Shown here: one piece after another, positions 33,922 through 43,857 of the stretch
Position numbering within the stretch: position 1 is the first letter of the stretch
Layout: each line of letters starts with the position of its first letter
Origin: Myxococcus virescens
GTDB lineage: Bacteria; Myxococcota; Myxococcia; Myxococcales; Myxococcaceae
DNA length: 64,000 nucleotides
Direction: 5' to 3'
NCBI RefSeq assembly: GCF_900101905.1
Contig: NZ_FNAJ01000012.1
Coordinates: 143,992 to 207,991, forward strand
Notes under the pieces: model-generated
Seen by the model: the letters and a program-made list of their open reading frames with translations, nothing else
What the model was told of the DNA's origin: nothing
Database searches by the model: none
Program-made: the position numbers and the translations under genes

Positions 33922-35166
33922 ATGACTGCCTTGTCGCAATCCGAGCTGTCCCCCTCCGCATCGTCCGACTCCTCCACCGACGCCCTGGTCCAGAAGGCGA
34001 AGCGCCACCTGCTGCAGAACTACAAGCAGCCGCCCTTCGTCCTGGCTCGGGGCCAGGGGGCTCGTGTCTGGGACACGGATGGCCGCGAGTACCTGGACCT
34101 GATTGGTGGCATCGCCACGTGCGCGCTGGGACATTGCCACCCGGACGTCGTGGCCGCCGCGAAGGCGCAGCTGGATTCACTGTGGCATGTCTCCAACGCC
34201 TTCTATTCGCAGCCCCAGATTGACCTGGCCGCGCAGCTCACCGAGTGGTCCGGCCTGTCACGCGCGTTCTTCTGCAACTCGGGCGCGGAGGCGAACGAGG
34301 CGCTGCTCAAGCTGACGCGCAAGGTGATGAAGGACCGCGGCACCCCGGAGCGCTTCGAGGTCATCTCCTTCGACAGCAGCTTCCACGGCCGCACCCTGGC
34401 CACCGTCACCGCCACTGGCCAGGCGAAGTACCAGAAGGGCTTCGAGCCGCTGCCCGCCGGCTTCACCCACGTGCCCTATGGCGACCTCGAAGCGGTGCGC
34501 AAGGCCGTGGGCCCGGCGACCGCCGCCATCCTCGTGGAGCCCATCCAAGGGGAGGGTGGGGTGCGGATGGCGCCCCAGGGGTTCCTCGCCGGTCTGCGCG
34601 CGCTGTGTGACGAGCACGGGCTGCTGCTGCTGGTGGACGAAGTCCAGACGGGCATGGGCCGCACCGGCAAGCCGTTCGGCTTCATGCACGAGGGCATCGT
34701 CCCGGACGGCATCAGCGTGGCGAAGGCGCTGGGCAACGGCCTGCCGATTGGCGCCATGCTCTGCAAGGAAGCGCTGGGCGCCAGCCTCACGCCGGGCACG
34801 CACGGCTCCACCTTTGGTGGCAACCCGGTGGCCGCGGCCGCCGCCAATGCCGTGGTGCGCATCCTCCGCCGTCCCGGCTTCCTGGACGAGGTCCAGGAGA
34901 AGGGCGCCTATCTGCTCGCCCGGGCGCGGGAGCTCCAGGGCCGGCTGCCCGCGGGCCGCATCCAGGCCGTGCGCGGCCAGGGGCTGCTGGTGGGCGTGGA
35001 GTTGGATCGCGAGGTGGCGCCCGTCATCGCCCAACTGCGCGGCGAGGGGCTGCTGGTGAATGCCGCCGGCGACCGCACGCTGCGCTTCGCGCCGCCCTTC
35101 ATCGTCACCGTGCGCGAGTTGGATGAAGGCCTGTCCATTCTCGAGCGCGTGCTCGCCGCCATCTGA
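33922..35166 (+). CDS. argD: Acetylornithine/succinylornithine aminotransferase family (ArgD)
   Basis: Product of 414 residues. This PLP-dependent class III aminotransferase makes N-acetylornithine in arginine synthesis. Visible motifs are CNSGAEANEAL, SFHGRTLATVTATGQ, VEPIQGEGG, LLLVDEVQTGMGRTG and the PLP-lysine context SVAKALGNGLPIGAM. An N-terminal Ser-rich extension of about 20 residues precedes the family core. GAAGGA directly abuts ATG 33922, so TTG 33931, at proper spacing from AAGGA, may be the true start. Close relatives act on GABA or lysine; ArgD is favoured by GTHGSTFGGNP and length. Confidence 0.85.
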   Translation: MTALSQSELSPSASSDSSTDALVQKAKRHLLQNYKQPPFVLARGQGARVWDTDGREYLDLIGGIATCALGHCHPDVVAAAKAQLDSLWHVSNAFYSQPQIDLAAQLTEWSGLSRAFFCNSGAEANEALLKLTRKVMKDRGTPERFEVISFDSSFHGRTLATVTATGQAKYQKGFEPLPAGFTHVPYGDLEAVRKAVGPATAAILVEPIQGEGGVRMAPQGFLAGLRALCDEHGLLLLVDEVQTGMGRTGKPFGFMHEGIVPDGISVAKALGNGLPIGAMLCKEALGASLTPGTHGSTFGGNPVAAAAANAVVRILRRPGFLDEVQEKGAYLLARARELQGRLPAGRIQAVRGQGLLVGVELDREVAPVIAQLRGEGLLVNAAGDRTLRFAPPFIVTVRELDEGLSILERVLAAI

Positions 35167-35211
35167 CCGGCGTGGCCGCGTTCCACCGCATGGGGAAGGG
35201 TTCACGGACGT

Positions 35212-35240
35212 TTGACGCCCTGCGTCCGGAACCCTAGTCT
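35212..35240 (+). promoter_or_regulatory. Possible promoter of the J-TPR/Hsp70/TPR gene set
   Basis: TTGACG (35212-35217), a 17-base spacer and TAGTCT (35235-35240) lie about 35 bases before the GTG start. I find no CIRCE element or sigma-32-like box here. Confidence 0.38.
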
Positions 35241-35274
35241 GGAAACTCCGGAAGTCTTTCCTCGGACTGTCACT

Positions 35275-36636
35275 GTGAGTGCGCCAAACACGATCATCGG
35301 GCTGGGGGCCCTGACGGATCACATCGCCACGGTGCCCCAACTGGATGCAGCGCGTCTCCAGCTCACCGCGGAAGAGGGCTCGGTGCTCCAGCTCGTGGGG
35401 CGCGTGGAGCGCATCGACCAGGTGCTGGCGCGCTCCAAGCTGGGCGAGCCGCGCACCATCGCCGTGCTGCTGTCGCTGCGGGCCAAGGGCGCCATCGTCC
35501 CCGCCCGGGTGGTGCCTCGGGGCGCGCCCGCGCCCGTGGTGGACGCGGCCATGGCCGAGGAGGTGGACCTCGAGCCGGAGCGGAAGAAGGAGATCATCGA
35601 GCTGGAGCGCTCGCTCGACGCGATGGACCACTTCGCCGTGTTGGGGCTGAAGCCCGGGGCTCCCGCGTCGGAGGTGAAGCAGGCGTATTACAACGCCTCG
35701 CGCCGCTTCCATCCGGACCGCTACTTCGGGAAGAACCTGGGCAGCTTCCGCGCCCGCATGGAGCGCATCTTCCGGCGCCTCACGGACGCGCACAACGTGC
35801 TCATGCAGCCGGACAAGCGCGAGGCCTACCTGCGCGCGAATCCGGCACTGGCTCAGGCCGAACGCGCCGCCGCGCCGCCGCCCCCCTCCGCGCCGCCTCC
35901 GTCCGCGCCTGCGCAGCAGCTGCTGACGCCAGAGCCGCCGCCGGTGCATCAGGTTTCATCACCACCCCCGGCGCCCCGTCCGCCCGTGGCGTCCAGCGGG
36001 CCTTCATCCATTCCGCCGCCGTCGCGTCCGCTGGCGCCACCGCCGGATGATGGCGCGTCCGAAGCGCGCCGGGCGGAGCGGCAGGCCCGGTTGGCCCGGC
36101 ATCCCTACCTGGCCCGCACGGGCCGGCTGGCCGAGCTGATTGCCCGGGGCAAGGCCGCCATCGCTAGTGGCGACTGGGAGCGGGCCTATCACGACTTCCA
36201 TCAGGTCCAGACGATGGACCCGAAGAACCGCGAAGTCGCTCTTCTCCTGGTCAAGGCGCGCCGGGGGCATGACTCGCAGCGGGCGACCATCGAGGTCGCT
36301 CGAGGGCGGGAGATGGAGCGGCATGGCGACACGCATGGGGCCATGTCGGCCTACCGGCTCGCCTGCTCGCTGGACGACCAGAACGCCGAGGCCGCCTGGC
36401 GCTGCGCCCGCCTGGGGCACCTGTTGGGGCAGGATGCAGCCGAAAGCCGAGGGCTGGCGCAGCGCGCCGTGGAGCTGGAACCCGACAAGGTCGAGCACCA
36501 CCTGACGCTGGGAAAGGTGCTGTTGGACAGCGGATCGAAGAAACTCGCGAAGCGAGCCTTCGAGGATGCGGCGAAGCTGGCCCCGGACAACGCGGAAGCG
36601 AAGGCCGCGCTCAAGAAGCTGCGCTGGACGTTCTAG
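35275..36636 (+). CDS. J-domain protein with TPR repeats
   Basis: Product of 453 residues from GTG 35275. An N-terminal region (1-110) unlike DnaJ leads to a J domain (about 115-180; MDHFAVLGLKPGAPASEVKQAYY) with the HPD motif at H146-P147-D148, which stimulates Hsp70 ATPase. A Pro-rich linker (about 200-265) is followed by three or four TPR repeats (about 285-453). There is no Gly/Phe or zinc-finger region, so this is a class C (type III) J protein. The Hsp70 gene follows after 18 bases, so the two are probably partners in one operon. Confidence 0.85.
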   Translation: MSAPNTIIGLGALTDHIATVPQLDAARLQLTAEEGSVLQLVGRVERIDQVLARSKLGEPRTIAVLLSLRAKGAIVPARVVPRGAPAPVVDAAMAEEVDLEPERKKEIIELERSLDAMDHFAVLGLKPGAPASEVKQAYYNASRRFHPDRYFGKNLGSFRARMERIFRRLTDAHNVLMQPDKREAYLRANPALAQAERAAAPPPPSAPPPSAPAQQLLTPEPPPVHQVSSPPPAPRPPVASSGPSSIPPPSRPLAPPPDDGASEARRAERQARLARHPYLARTGRLAELIARGKAAIASGDWERAYHDFHQVQTMDPKNREVALLLVKARRGHDSQRATIEVARGREMERHGDTHGAMSAYRLACSLDDQNAEAAWRCARLGHLLGQDAAESRGLAQRAVELEPDKVEHHLTLGKVLLDSGSKKLAKRAFEDAAKLAPDNAEAKAALKKLRWTF

Positions 36637-36654
36637 GAGTAAGTACGGTTCCCC

Positions 36655-38496
<1,842 letters not shown>

Positions 38497-39381
38497 ATGA
38501 GCAGCCAGCGCGCGAACCAGCTCATCGAGGCAGGACTGTGGCTGCGCCTCAGTGGCGACGCCCAGGGAGCGCAGCGGCTCTTCGAGCGCGCGCTGGAGCT
38601 GGATCCGGCCAATACCCGCGCCCGGGAGTACCTGGCGGCCGCCGCGGGCGCGCCTTCGCGGGGCACGGCGACGCCGTTCGAGCGGCCTCCGGAGTTGGAG
38701 CCTTCGCTGGGGCGGCTGGCGCCCACCGACGCGGACCTGCCCGTCTCACCGGCACTGGAAGGCGACTGGGGCGCATGGGCGGAAGGGCAGGGCGGCCCCT
38801 CGGAGTCCGGTGGCAAGTCGCAGCCCACGCCCGTCGTCCTTCCGGAGGCGCTGGAGGGCGCGCCGGCGGACGTGCTGGAGCTGTTGGCGCGCGACGTGGT
38901 CCTCGAATTCGACGAGCCCGTCATCCAGGCGAAGGGGGACACCGACGAGTACGGCATCCCCGAGGGCCACACCCAGGAGTTCGGCCTCCCCGTGATGGAG
39001 AGCGAGCTGGACCTGCTCCTGCGCGGGGCCGAGGACCTGCTGGAGCTGGATGACCACTCCGGCGCGGTGGACCTGCTCTTCAAGGCGAAGGAGCTGGCGC
39101 CGTCGGACCTCCGCGTGGAGTCGCTGCGCGCGCGCAGTGAGCGGATGCTGATGGCCCGGCTGGAGTCCAAGCTGGGCGACCTGGGCCGGGTGCCCGCGGT
39201 GCGCCTGCAGCCGGACGACATCATCTGGCTCAACCTGGACCACCGCGCCGGCTTCGTGCTGGCGCAGATTGACGGTTCGGTGAGCTACGAGGACCTCTTC
39301 TCGCTGTCGGGGATGACGCGGCTGGATACCGCGCGCATCCTCGTCCAGCTCATTGATGAAGGCGTCATCTCCGCGGGCTGA
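38497..39381 (+). CDS. TPR protein with a winged-helix-like C-terminal module
   Basis: The 294-residue product starts directly after the Hsp70 stop, so translation is coupled. A TPR pair at the N-terminus (residues 1-45, FERALELDPANTRAREYLAA) is followed by an acidic and Pro-rich linker with PEGHTQEFGLPVMESELDLLL. A second helical repeat lies at about 165-215. The C-terminus (about 230-294; LDHRAGFVLAQIDGSVSYEDLFSLSGMTRLDTARILVQLIDEGVI) resembles a small winged-helix module seen behind DUF4388/PATAN-type regions in myxobacterial proteins. Its likely role is a client or adapter for the adjoining Hsp70, but this is inference. Confidence 0.7.
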   Translation: MSSQRANQLIEAGLWLRLSGDAQGAQRLFERALELDPANTRAREYLAAAAGAPSRGTATPFERPPELEPSLGRLAPTDADLPVSPALEGDWGAWAEGQGGPSESGGKSQPTPVVLPEALEGAPADVLELLARDVVLEFDEPVIQAKGDTDEYGIPEGHTQEFGLPVMESELDLLLRGAEDLLELDDHSGAVDLLFKAKELAPSDLRVESLRARSERMLMARLESKLGDLGRVPAVRLQPDDIIWLNLDHRAGFVLAQIDGSVSYEDLFSLSGMTRLDTARILVQLIDEGVISAG

Positions 39382-39384
39382 CGG

Positions 39385-39864
39385 CTAGCCGCGGATGATG
39401 GCCGTCCACGTGCCCTTCACTACCAGGGTGCCGTGCTGGTTGCGCGACTCGCTGGTGACGATGACGAAGCCCATGCGGGCGCGCTCGTAGAGGTCCGCGA
39501 TGCGGCCAGTGGTCGTCATCACGTCGCCGGGGCGCATGACGTCCAGGAACTCCAGGTCCTGTTCGCCGTGCACCAGCATCTGCATGTTGATGTTCAGCGC
39601 GGGGTCCGCGATGGCGGCGCTGAAGGGGCGGATGGCGAAGACGACGGCGAAGCTGGGGAAGGCGATGAGCCCCCCGTGCGGCCCCGCCTTGGCGGCCTGC
39701 GCGTCGTAGAGGAGCGGGCTGACGTGCGCGGGAGGCTCGCCCGGCGTTCCGGCGCCCGGCTTCGCGCCGCCGACGGCGAGCGTGAACTCGCGCATCTTCT
39801 CCTCGCCCAGGGTGTAGTGGTACGGGCCGTACTCACGGCCGATGAATTGCTTGTCGAGGGCCAT
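39385..39864 (-). CDS. MaoC-like hot-dog protein, FAS1-type dehydratase domain (HadA-like)
   Basis: The 159-residue product is a hot-dog-fold protein of the N-terminal MaoC/FAS1-dehydratase-like family. It begins MALDKQFIGREYGPYHYTLGEEKMREFTLAVG, and LNINMQMLVHGEQDLEF is the conserved strand. HadA-like subunits pair with a catalytic MaoC partner such as the next gene upstream. The two genes are 5 bases apart. The stop lies 3 bases from the end of the convergent TPR gene. Substrate is a beta-hydroxyacyl thioester by family inference. Confidence 0.82.
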   Translation of the reverse strand: MALDKQFIGREYGPYHYTLGEEKMREFTLAVGGAKPGAGTPGEPPAHVSPLLYDAQAAKAGPHGGLIAFPSFAVVFAIRPFSAAIADPALNINMQMLVHGEQDLEFLDVMRPGDVMTTTGRIADLYERARMGFVIVTSESRNQHGTLVVKGTWTAIIRG

Positions 39865-39869
39865 GGTCG

Positions 39870-40265
39870 TTACCCGATGAAGGCTTCGACGACGGCGCCC
39901 TTGAGGACGTCCTCGCCGCGCTGGTTGGTGGCGGAGACTTCCGCCGTGAGCCGACCGTCCTGGACGGCGGTGACCCGGCCCTGGAAGGTAATCGTGTCCT
40001 CGGGCCGCACCGGGCGCGAGAAGCGCGCCTTCACGCGGCGGACCCGGCCGGGGTCCTCCACGAAGCCGGCAATGGCTTCCACCACCCAGCCCAGGGTGCA
40101 CAGCCCCTGGAGGATGTTGCCGTGGAGTCCGGCGGCGGAGCCCGCCTCCGGGTCGATGTGGATGGGGTTGTAATCCCCCGAGGCGCCCGCGTAGTAAATC
40201 GGCCGGTACCGGTCGCACTCGCGGACGTGCGTGAACGTGTCGCCTGGCTGGTAGGTGCGTGGCAT
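39870..40265 (-). CDS. MaoC-like dehydratase, catalytic subunit (HadB-like)
   Basis: The 131-residue hot-dog protein carries the hydratase signature YYAGASGDYNPIHID with the catalytic Asp31 and His36. This is the R-specific enoyl-CoA hydratase/dehydratase active site. With the adjacent HadA-like gene it probably forms a heterodimer that dehydrates 3-hydroxyacyl thioesters, as in mycobacterial HadAB. It lies 39 bases after the SDR reductase gene in the same minus-strand operon. Confidence 0.85.
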   Translation of the reverse strand: MPRTYQPGDTFTHVRECDRYRPIYYAGASGDYNPIHIDPEAGSAAGLHGNILQGLCTLGWVVEAIAGFVEDPGRVRRVKARFSRPVRPEDTITFQGRVTAVQDGRLTAEVSATNQRGEDVLKGAVVEAFIG

Positions 40266-40304
40266 GGGAACCGTGGATCTACCACGGCTGGCCGCCGCGC
40301 GTGC

Positions 40305-41447
40305 TCAGGGACGCTCCGCGTCGGGTGCCGCGCCCTGATCCAACGGGTCGTCCTCGTCCGAGCCCTCGCGGCGCTTGCGGTACTGGTCCCGCACGTAGGC
40401 CACGAGCTGATCCAGATAGGACGACAGGGGAGGGCACCGCACGCCGGTGCCGTCCAGCAGCTCCAGCGTGTTGTGGCAGTTGTAGATGGCCAGGTGGTTG
40501 ACGTAGCTGATGGCGGCGCGCTGTGGGCGGGCCAGCTTCTCCAACAACGGCAGCCGCAGCATGACGTCCGCCGCCCGCGCGGAGAGGTTGAAGCGCGGCA
40601 GCTTCTTGTTCGACTTCTCCGCGATGAGCTCGTACACGCGGCGCGCGCTCATCGGGTTGGGGTCCACCAGGTGGAAGGTGTTGCCCTGGGCGCGCGGGTC
40701 CTTCGACAGGCGCCACACCGCCTCCACCACGTAGTCCACCGGCACCACGTTCAGCGGCGCCACGCCGTTGCCCGGCAGGGGCAGCGGCACCACCAGCGGC
40801 GAGGTGACCAGGAGGATGCCCAGGTAGTAGGGCCCCTCGAAGCGGTCGATCTCCCCCGTGCGGGAGTCGCCCACCACGCTGGAGGGACGGAAGACGGTGA
40901 TGGGCACGGTGGCGCCCGCGCGCTGCACCAGCCGCTCCGCCTGGAACTTCGTCTCCTCGTAGGCGTTGCGGAAGCCCTGGCCCCGGTCCAGCTCGTCCTC
41001 GGCGATGACGCCCAGGCGGTCGCCGGACACGTAGCAGGTGGAGAAGTAGTTGAAGCGCGTGAGCTTCCCGCAGTCCCGAGCCAGCTCCAGCATGTTGCGG
41101 GTGCCGTCCACGTTCACCCGCCAGGCCGTCTCCTTGGCCACGCCCAGCTGGGCCACCGCCGCCAGGTGGAAGATGTCCGTCACCCGCTCGCACAGGCGCT
41201 GGTACTCCTCGCCCGACAGGCCCAGGTGCATGTCCACCACGTCACCGGTGAGCAGCTCCACCTTGGCGCCCTTCACGCGGGCGGCGTGCTGCTGCGCTTC
41301 CTTGAACGACTTGGGCTGCACCAGCGCGTAGATGTGCCCCTTCGGGTCCTCGCGGGCGATGTGTTCCACCAGCCGCTTGCCGATGAATCCCGGGTAGCCG
41401 GTGAGGAAGTACGTTCCGGCCGTGGCCTTCTTGCGCGTCTCGCTCAT
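40305..41447 (-). CDS. Extended SDR oxidoreductase, thioester-reductase-like
   Basis: The 380-residue product has the NAD(P)-binding loop TGYPGFIG (16-23) and the SDR catalytic pair Y163/K167 (NAYEETKFQAERLV). It resembles the fatty-acyl/thioester reductase branch of extended SDRs (SFKEAQQHAARV; FRPSSVVGDSRTGEIDRFEGPYYL), which reduce acyl thioesters to aldehydes or alcohols. Start ATG 41447 follows the coaE stop with a short gap; an upstream in-frame ATG at 41498 would overlap coaE. The operon context with MaoC dehydratases and coaE suggests acyl-CoA or acyl-carrier chemistry. The exact substrate is unknown. Confidence 0.82.
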   Translation of the reverse strand: MSETRKKATAGTYFLTGYPGFIGKRLVEHIAREDPKGHIYALVQPKSFKEAQQHAARVKGAKVELLTGDVVDMHLGLSGEEYQRLCERVTDIFHLAAVAQLGVAKETAWRVNVDGTRNMLELARDCGKLTRFNYFSTCYVSGDRLGVIAEDELDRGQGFRNAYEETKFQAERLVQRAGATVPITVFRPSSVVGDSRTGEIDRFEGPYYLGILLVTSPLVVPLPLPGNGVAPLNVVPVDYVVEAVWRLSKDPRAQGNTFHLVDPNPMSARRVYELIAEKSNKKLPRFNLSARAADVMLRLPLLEKLARPQRAAISYVNHLAIYNCHNTLELLDGTGVRCPPLSSYLDQLVAYVRDQYRKRREGSDEDDPLDQGAAPDAERP

Positions 41448-41470
41448 GCGGCGCGCAGCATACCCGGCGC

Positions 41471-42067
41471 TCAGCCGCGCGCGAGCATGGCGCGCCACAT
41501 CGCTTCAACCTGGGCGCGGGTGGCGGCCAGGTCCCCACTGTTGTCAATGACCCAGGTGGCATGGGCGCGCTTGTCGTCCAGGGGGAGCTGGGCGGCCAGC
41601 CGGGCGTCGGCGGCGTCGGAGTCCAGCCGGTCGCGCGACATCAGCCGGGCCTTCTGGAGCTCCCGGGGCACCCACACCACCGCCACGGCCTCCATCCAGG
41701 CGTGCATGCCGCTTTCGATGAGCAGGGGCACGTCGTAGATGACGCGCGTCACGCCCCGCTCCTCCAGCGCCTGGAGCTTGTCCATGAAGGCCTGACGCAC
41801 CAGCGGGTGGGTGATGTCGTTGAGCGCGGCGCGCTCTGCGGGGTCCCCGAAGATGCGTGCGCCCAGCTTCACCCGGTCCAGCCGGCCGTCCGAGCCCACC
41901 ACGCCGGGGAAGCGCGCCGCCACCGCGGCCAGCCCGGGCGTGCCCGGTTCCACCACCTCGCGGGCAATCACGTCCGCGTCCAGCACCTCCGCGCCCAGCT
42001 CCCGCAGGATGCGCGTCACGGTGCTCTTGCCGGAGGCGATGCCTCCCGTCAGTCCGAAGACGTGCAC
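41471..42067 (-). CDS. coaE: Dephospho-CoA kinase
   Basis: The 198-residue enzyme phosphorylates dephospho-CoA in the last step of coenzyme A synthesis. The P-loop is GLTGGIASGKST (5-16), and DADVIAREVVEPG (about 31-43) and YDVPLLIESG are CoaE signatures. The start is GTG 42067. It sits in a minus-strand operon behind a small exported protein gene and ahead of acyl-CoA-type enzymes. Confidence 0.94.
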   Translation of the reverse strand: MHVFGLTGGIASGKSTVTRILRELGAEVLDADVIAREVVEPGTPGLAAVAARFPGVVGSDGRLDRVKLGARIFGDPAERAALNDITHPLVRQAFMDKLQALEERGVTRVIYDVPLLIESGMHAWMEAVAVVWVPRELQKARLMSRDRLDSDAADARLAAQLPLDDKRAHATWVIDNSGDLAATRAQVEAMWRAMLARG

Positions 42068-42077
42068 GGGCGTGGCC

Positions 42078-42545
42078 TTACTTCGCGGCCTTCTGCGTGG
42101 TGAACGTCAGCGACTGAACCGTCTTGCCGTCCTCGTTGAAGAAGATGGCCAGGCCCAGGCGGGGGTAGAGGAAGTAGGTGCGGAAGTCGTCCGTCAGCTT
42201 GCGCAGGTAGCAGGGCGTGGCGGGCGCGGCGCCGGAGGGGCAGGAGGGGCCGTAGCTGTTCTCCACCGTCTCCTTGTCGATGATGGGCCCGGGGAACACG
42301 TCGATGCGCTCCACCAGTTGCGTGTCCGGATCCACCTTGAACTGGGCCTGGGTGGTGCCCTTGATGGCCTCCTTGGCCAGGTACGCGATGATCTCCTTGC
42401 CGTCCTGTTTGACGGTGCGCGAGGGCTCACCGAACTTCTTGATGATTTCGTCGCGCTTCGACACGCCCGGCTCGATGCCCTGCCAGGGCTTGGCGGCGGC
42501 GGGGACGGCGAAGGTGAGGACGGCGAGGACGGTCAGGATGCGCAT
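42078..42545 (-). CDS. Small exported protein, SmpA/BamE-like fold possible
   Basis: The 155-residue protein has a cleavable signal peptide (MRILTVLAVLTFAVPAAA). GIEPGVSKRDEIIKKFGEPSRTVKQDGKEIIAYL resembles the two-helix start of the SmpA/BamE/OmlA superfamily (GxxxxxVxxxxGxP). There is no lipobox Cys; two Cys near 112-124 might form a disulfide. GGAGGAG stands 5 bases before ATG 42545. It is the first gene of the five-gene minus-strand operon. The assignment beyond a periplasmic protein is tentative. Confidence 0.72.
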   Translation of the reverse strand: MRILTVLAVLTFAVPAAAKPWQGIEPGVSKRDEIIKKFGEPSRTVKQDGKEIIAYLAKEAIKGTTQAQFKVDPDTQLVERIDVFPGPIIDKETVENSYGPSCPSGAAPATPCYLRKLTDDFRTYFLYPRLGLAIFFNEDGKTVQSLTFTTQKAAK

Positions 42546-42672
42546 ACGGCTCCTCCCTGCTGGAACGGGCGGGCAAGGCTCTAGCAACCCCCTATGCCCG
42601 ACGGAAGTTTCTGCCGGTCATTCAACCACGAGACGCCTTGCCCCGTCCGGGGGGCTCTGCTACTCCGGCTTC

Positions 42673-43149
42673 ATGCGCGTTCCTGGCATCAGGATCCTCT
42701 CCCTTCTCGTGCTGGCCGCCGCTGGGGCGGCCGGGGGCGCCGACTTCGTAGGCCCGGACAGCTGCAAGGGTTGCCACCCCGAGGCCTACGACGCCTGGAT
42801 GCAGTCGAAGCACGCCCGGGCGGAGAGTTCGCTCACCGACCAGCAGAAGAAGGACGGGCGCTGCCTGTCCTGCCACTCGCCGGAGCAGGTCACCCAGGCG
42901 ACGGTGAATGTCACCTGTGAGACATGCCACGGCGGCGGGCAGTACTACTCGCCCGAGTACGTGATGAAGGACTCGGAGCTGGCGCGCCTGGTGGGCCTGG
43001 TGGACCCCTCTGAGAAGCAGTGCCGCTCCTGCCACGACGCTTCCTCGCCCTCCCTCCGGCCGTTCGACTTCAAGGAGTCGCTCAAGGCCATCGACCACTG
43101 GTCCGCCGAGCGCGCCCGCCGCGCCGCGGATCCGTCGGCCAAGAAATGA
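42673..43149 (+). CDS. Small periplasmic tetraheme cytochrome c
   Basis: The 158-residue protein has a signal peptide (1-22) and four c-type heme motifs, CKGCH (31-35), CLSCH (64-68), CETCH (82-86) and CRSCH (117-121). The arrangement resembles cytochrome c554-like multiheme proteins (first motif followed by AYDAWMQSKHA). It probably carries electrons in the periplasm; no redox partner gene is adjacent. It starts at ATG 42673, and engB follows 4 bases after its stop. Confidence 0.88.
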   Translation: MRVPGIRILSLLVLAAAGAAGGADFVGPDSCKGCHPEAYDAWMQSKHARAESSLTDQQKKDGRCLSCHSPEQVTQATVNVTCETCHGGGQYYSPEYVMKDSELARLVGLVDPSEKQCRSCHDASSPSLRPFDFKESLKAIDHWSAERARRAADPSAKK

Positions 43150-43153
43150 CGTT

Positions 43154-43774
43154 GTGATCAAGGTCCTCGACGCACGCTTCGTCACCACCGCCGTGGAGCC
43201 CAAGGGCTACCCGACGGACCACACGGCGGAGGTGGCCTTCGTCGGCCGCTCCAACGTGGGCAAATCCTCCATGATCAACGCGCTCACCGGCCGCAGGAAG
43301 CTGGTGCGCGTGTCCAACACGCCGGGGCGCACCCGGACGTTGAACTTCTTCGACGTGGACCTGGAGCGCGGCGGGGTGCGCCACCAGATCCGCCTGGCCG
43401 ACCTGCCGGGCTACGGCTTCGCCAAGGCCAGCAAGGCGGACAAGGCCCAGTGGGAGAAGATGATCACCACCTACCTGGAGAAGCGGCACCGCCTGGAGGC
43501 CGTGGTCAGCATCGTGGACGTGGAGGTGGGCCCCACGCCGGACGACCTCACCACGCTCGACTATCTCCAGGCGCACAACCGCCGGGTGCTGGTGGTGGCC
43601 ACCAAGGTGGACCGGCTCACCAAGGCCAGGCGCAAGCCGCGGCTGGTGGAGCTCTCCAAGCTGATGGACCTGCCGCTGGAGGTCATCCTCCCTTTCTCCT
43701 CCACGGAGAAGCTGGGCGTGGAGGAGGTCTGGGGCGCGCTGCTCGACACCTTCGGCAAGTCCACCCGCGTCTGA
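43154..43774 (+). CDS. engB: EngB/YsxC, ribosome biogenesis GTPase
   Basis: The 206-residue GTPase acts in 50S subunit assembly. G1 GRSNVGKSS (31-39), G3 DLPGYG (83-88) and G4 TKVD (147-150) are intact, and SNTPGRTRTLNFF is the EngB switch I signature. The start is GTG 43154, 4 bases after the cytochrome stop, so the two are likely co-transcribed despite unrelated functions. Confidence 0.95.
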   Translation: MIKVLDARFVTTAVEPKGYPTDHTAEVAFVGRSNVGKSSMINALTGRRKLVRVSNTPGRTRTLNFFDVDLERGGVRHQIRLADLPGYGFAKASKADKAQWEKMITTYLEKRHRLEAVVSIVDVEVGPTPDDLTTLDYLQAHNRRVLVVATKVDRLTKARRKPRLVELSKLMDLPLEVILPFSSTEKLGVEEVWGALLDTFGKSTRV

Positions 43775-43857
43775 GGGCCGCCGGCATCATCCGGTAGCCG
43801 CCGCTCCCGGTGGGGTTCTGCTCCCGGGCCGGGGGGCGCTGTGGTAGGGACCGCGCC

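Noticed and set aside
35167..35274. CIRCE or heat-shock promoter ahead of the J/Hsp70 genes
   Set aside because: Neither the CIRCE inverted repeat nor a sigma-32-like box is seen; only a weak sigma-70-like promoter.
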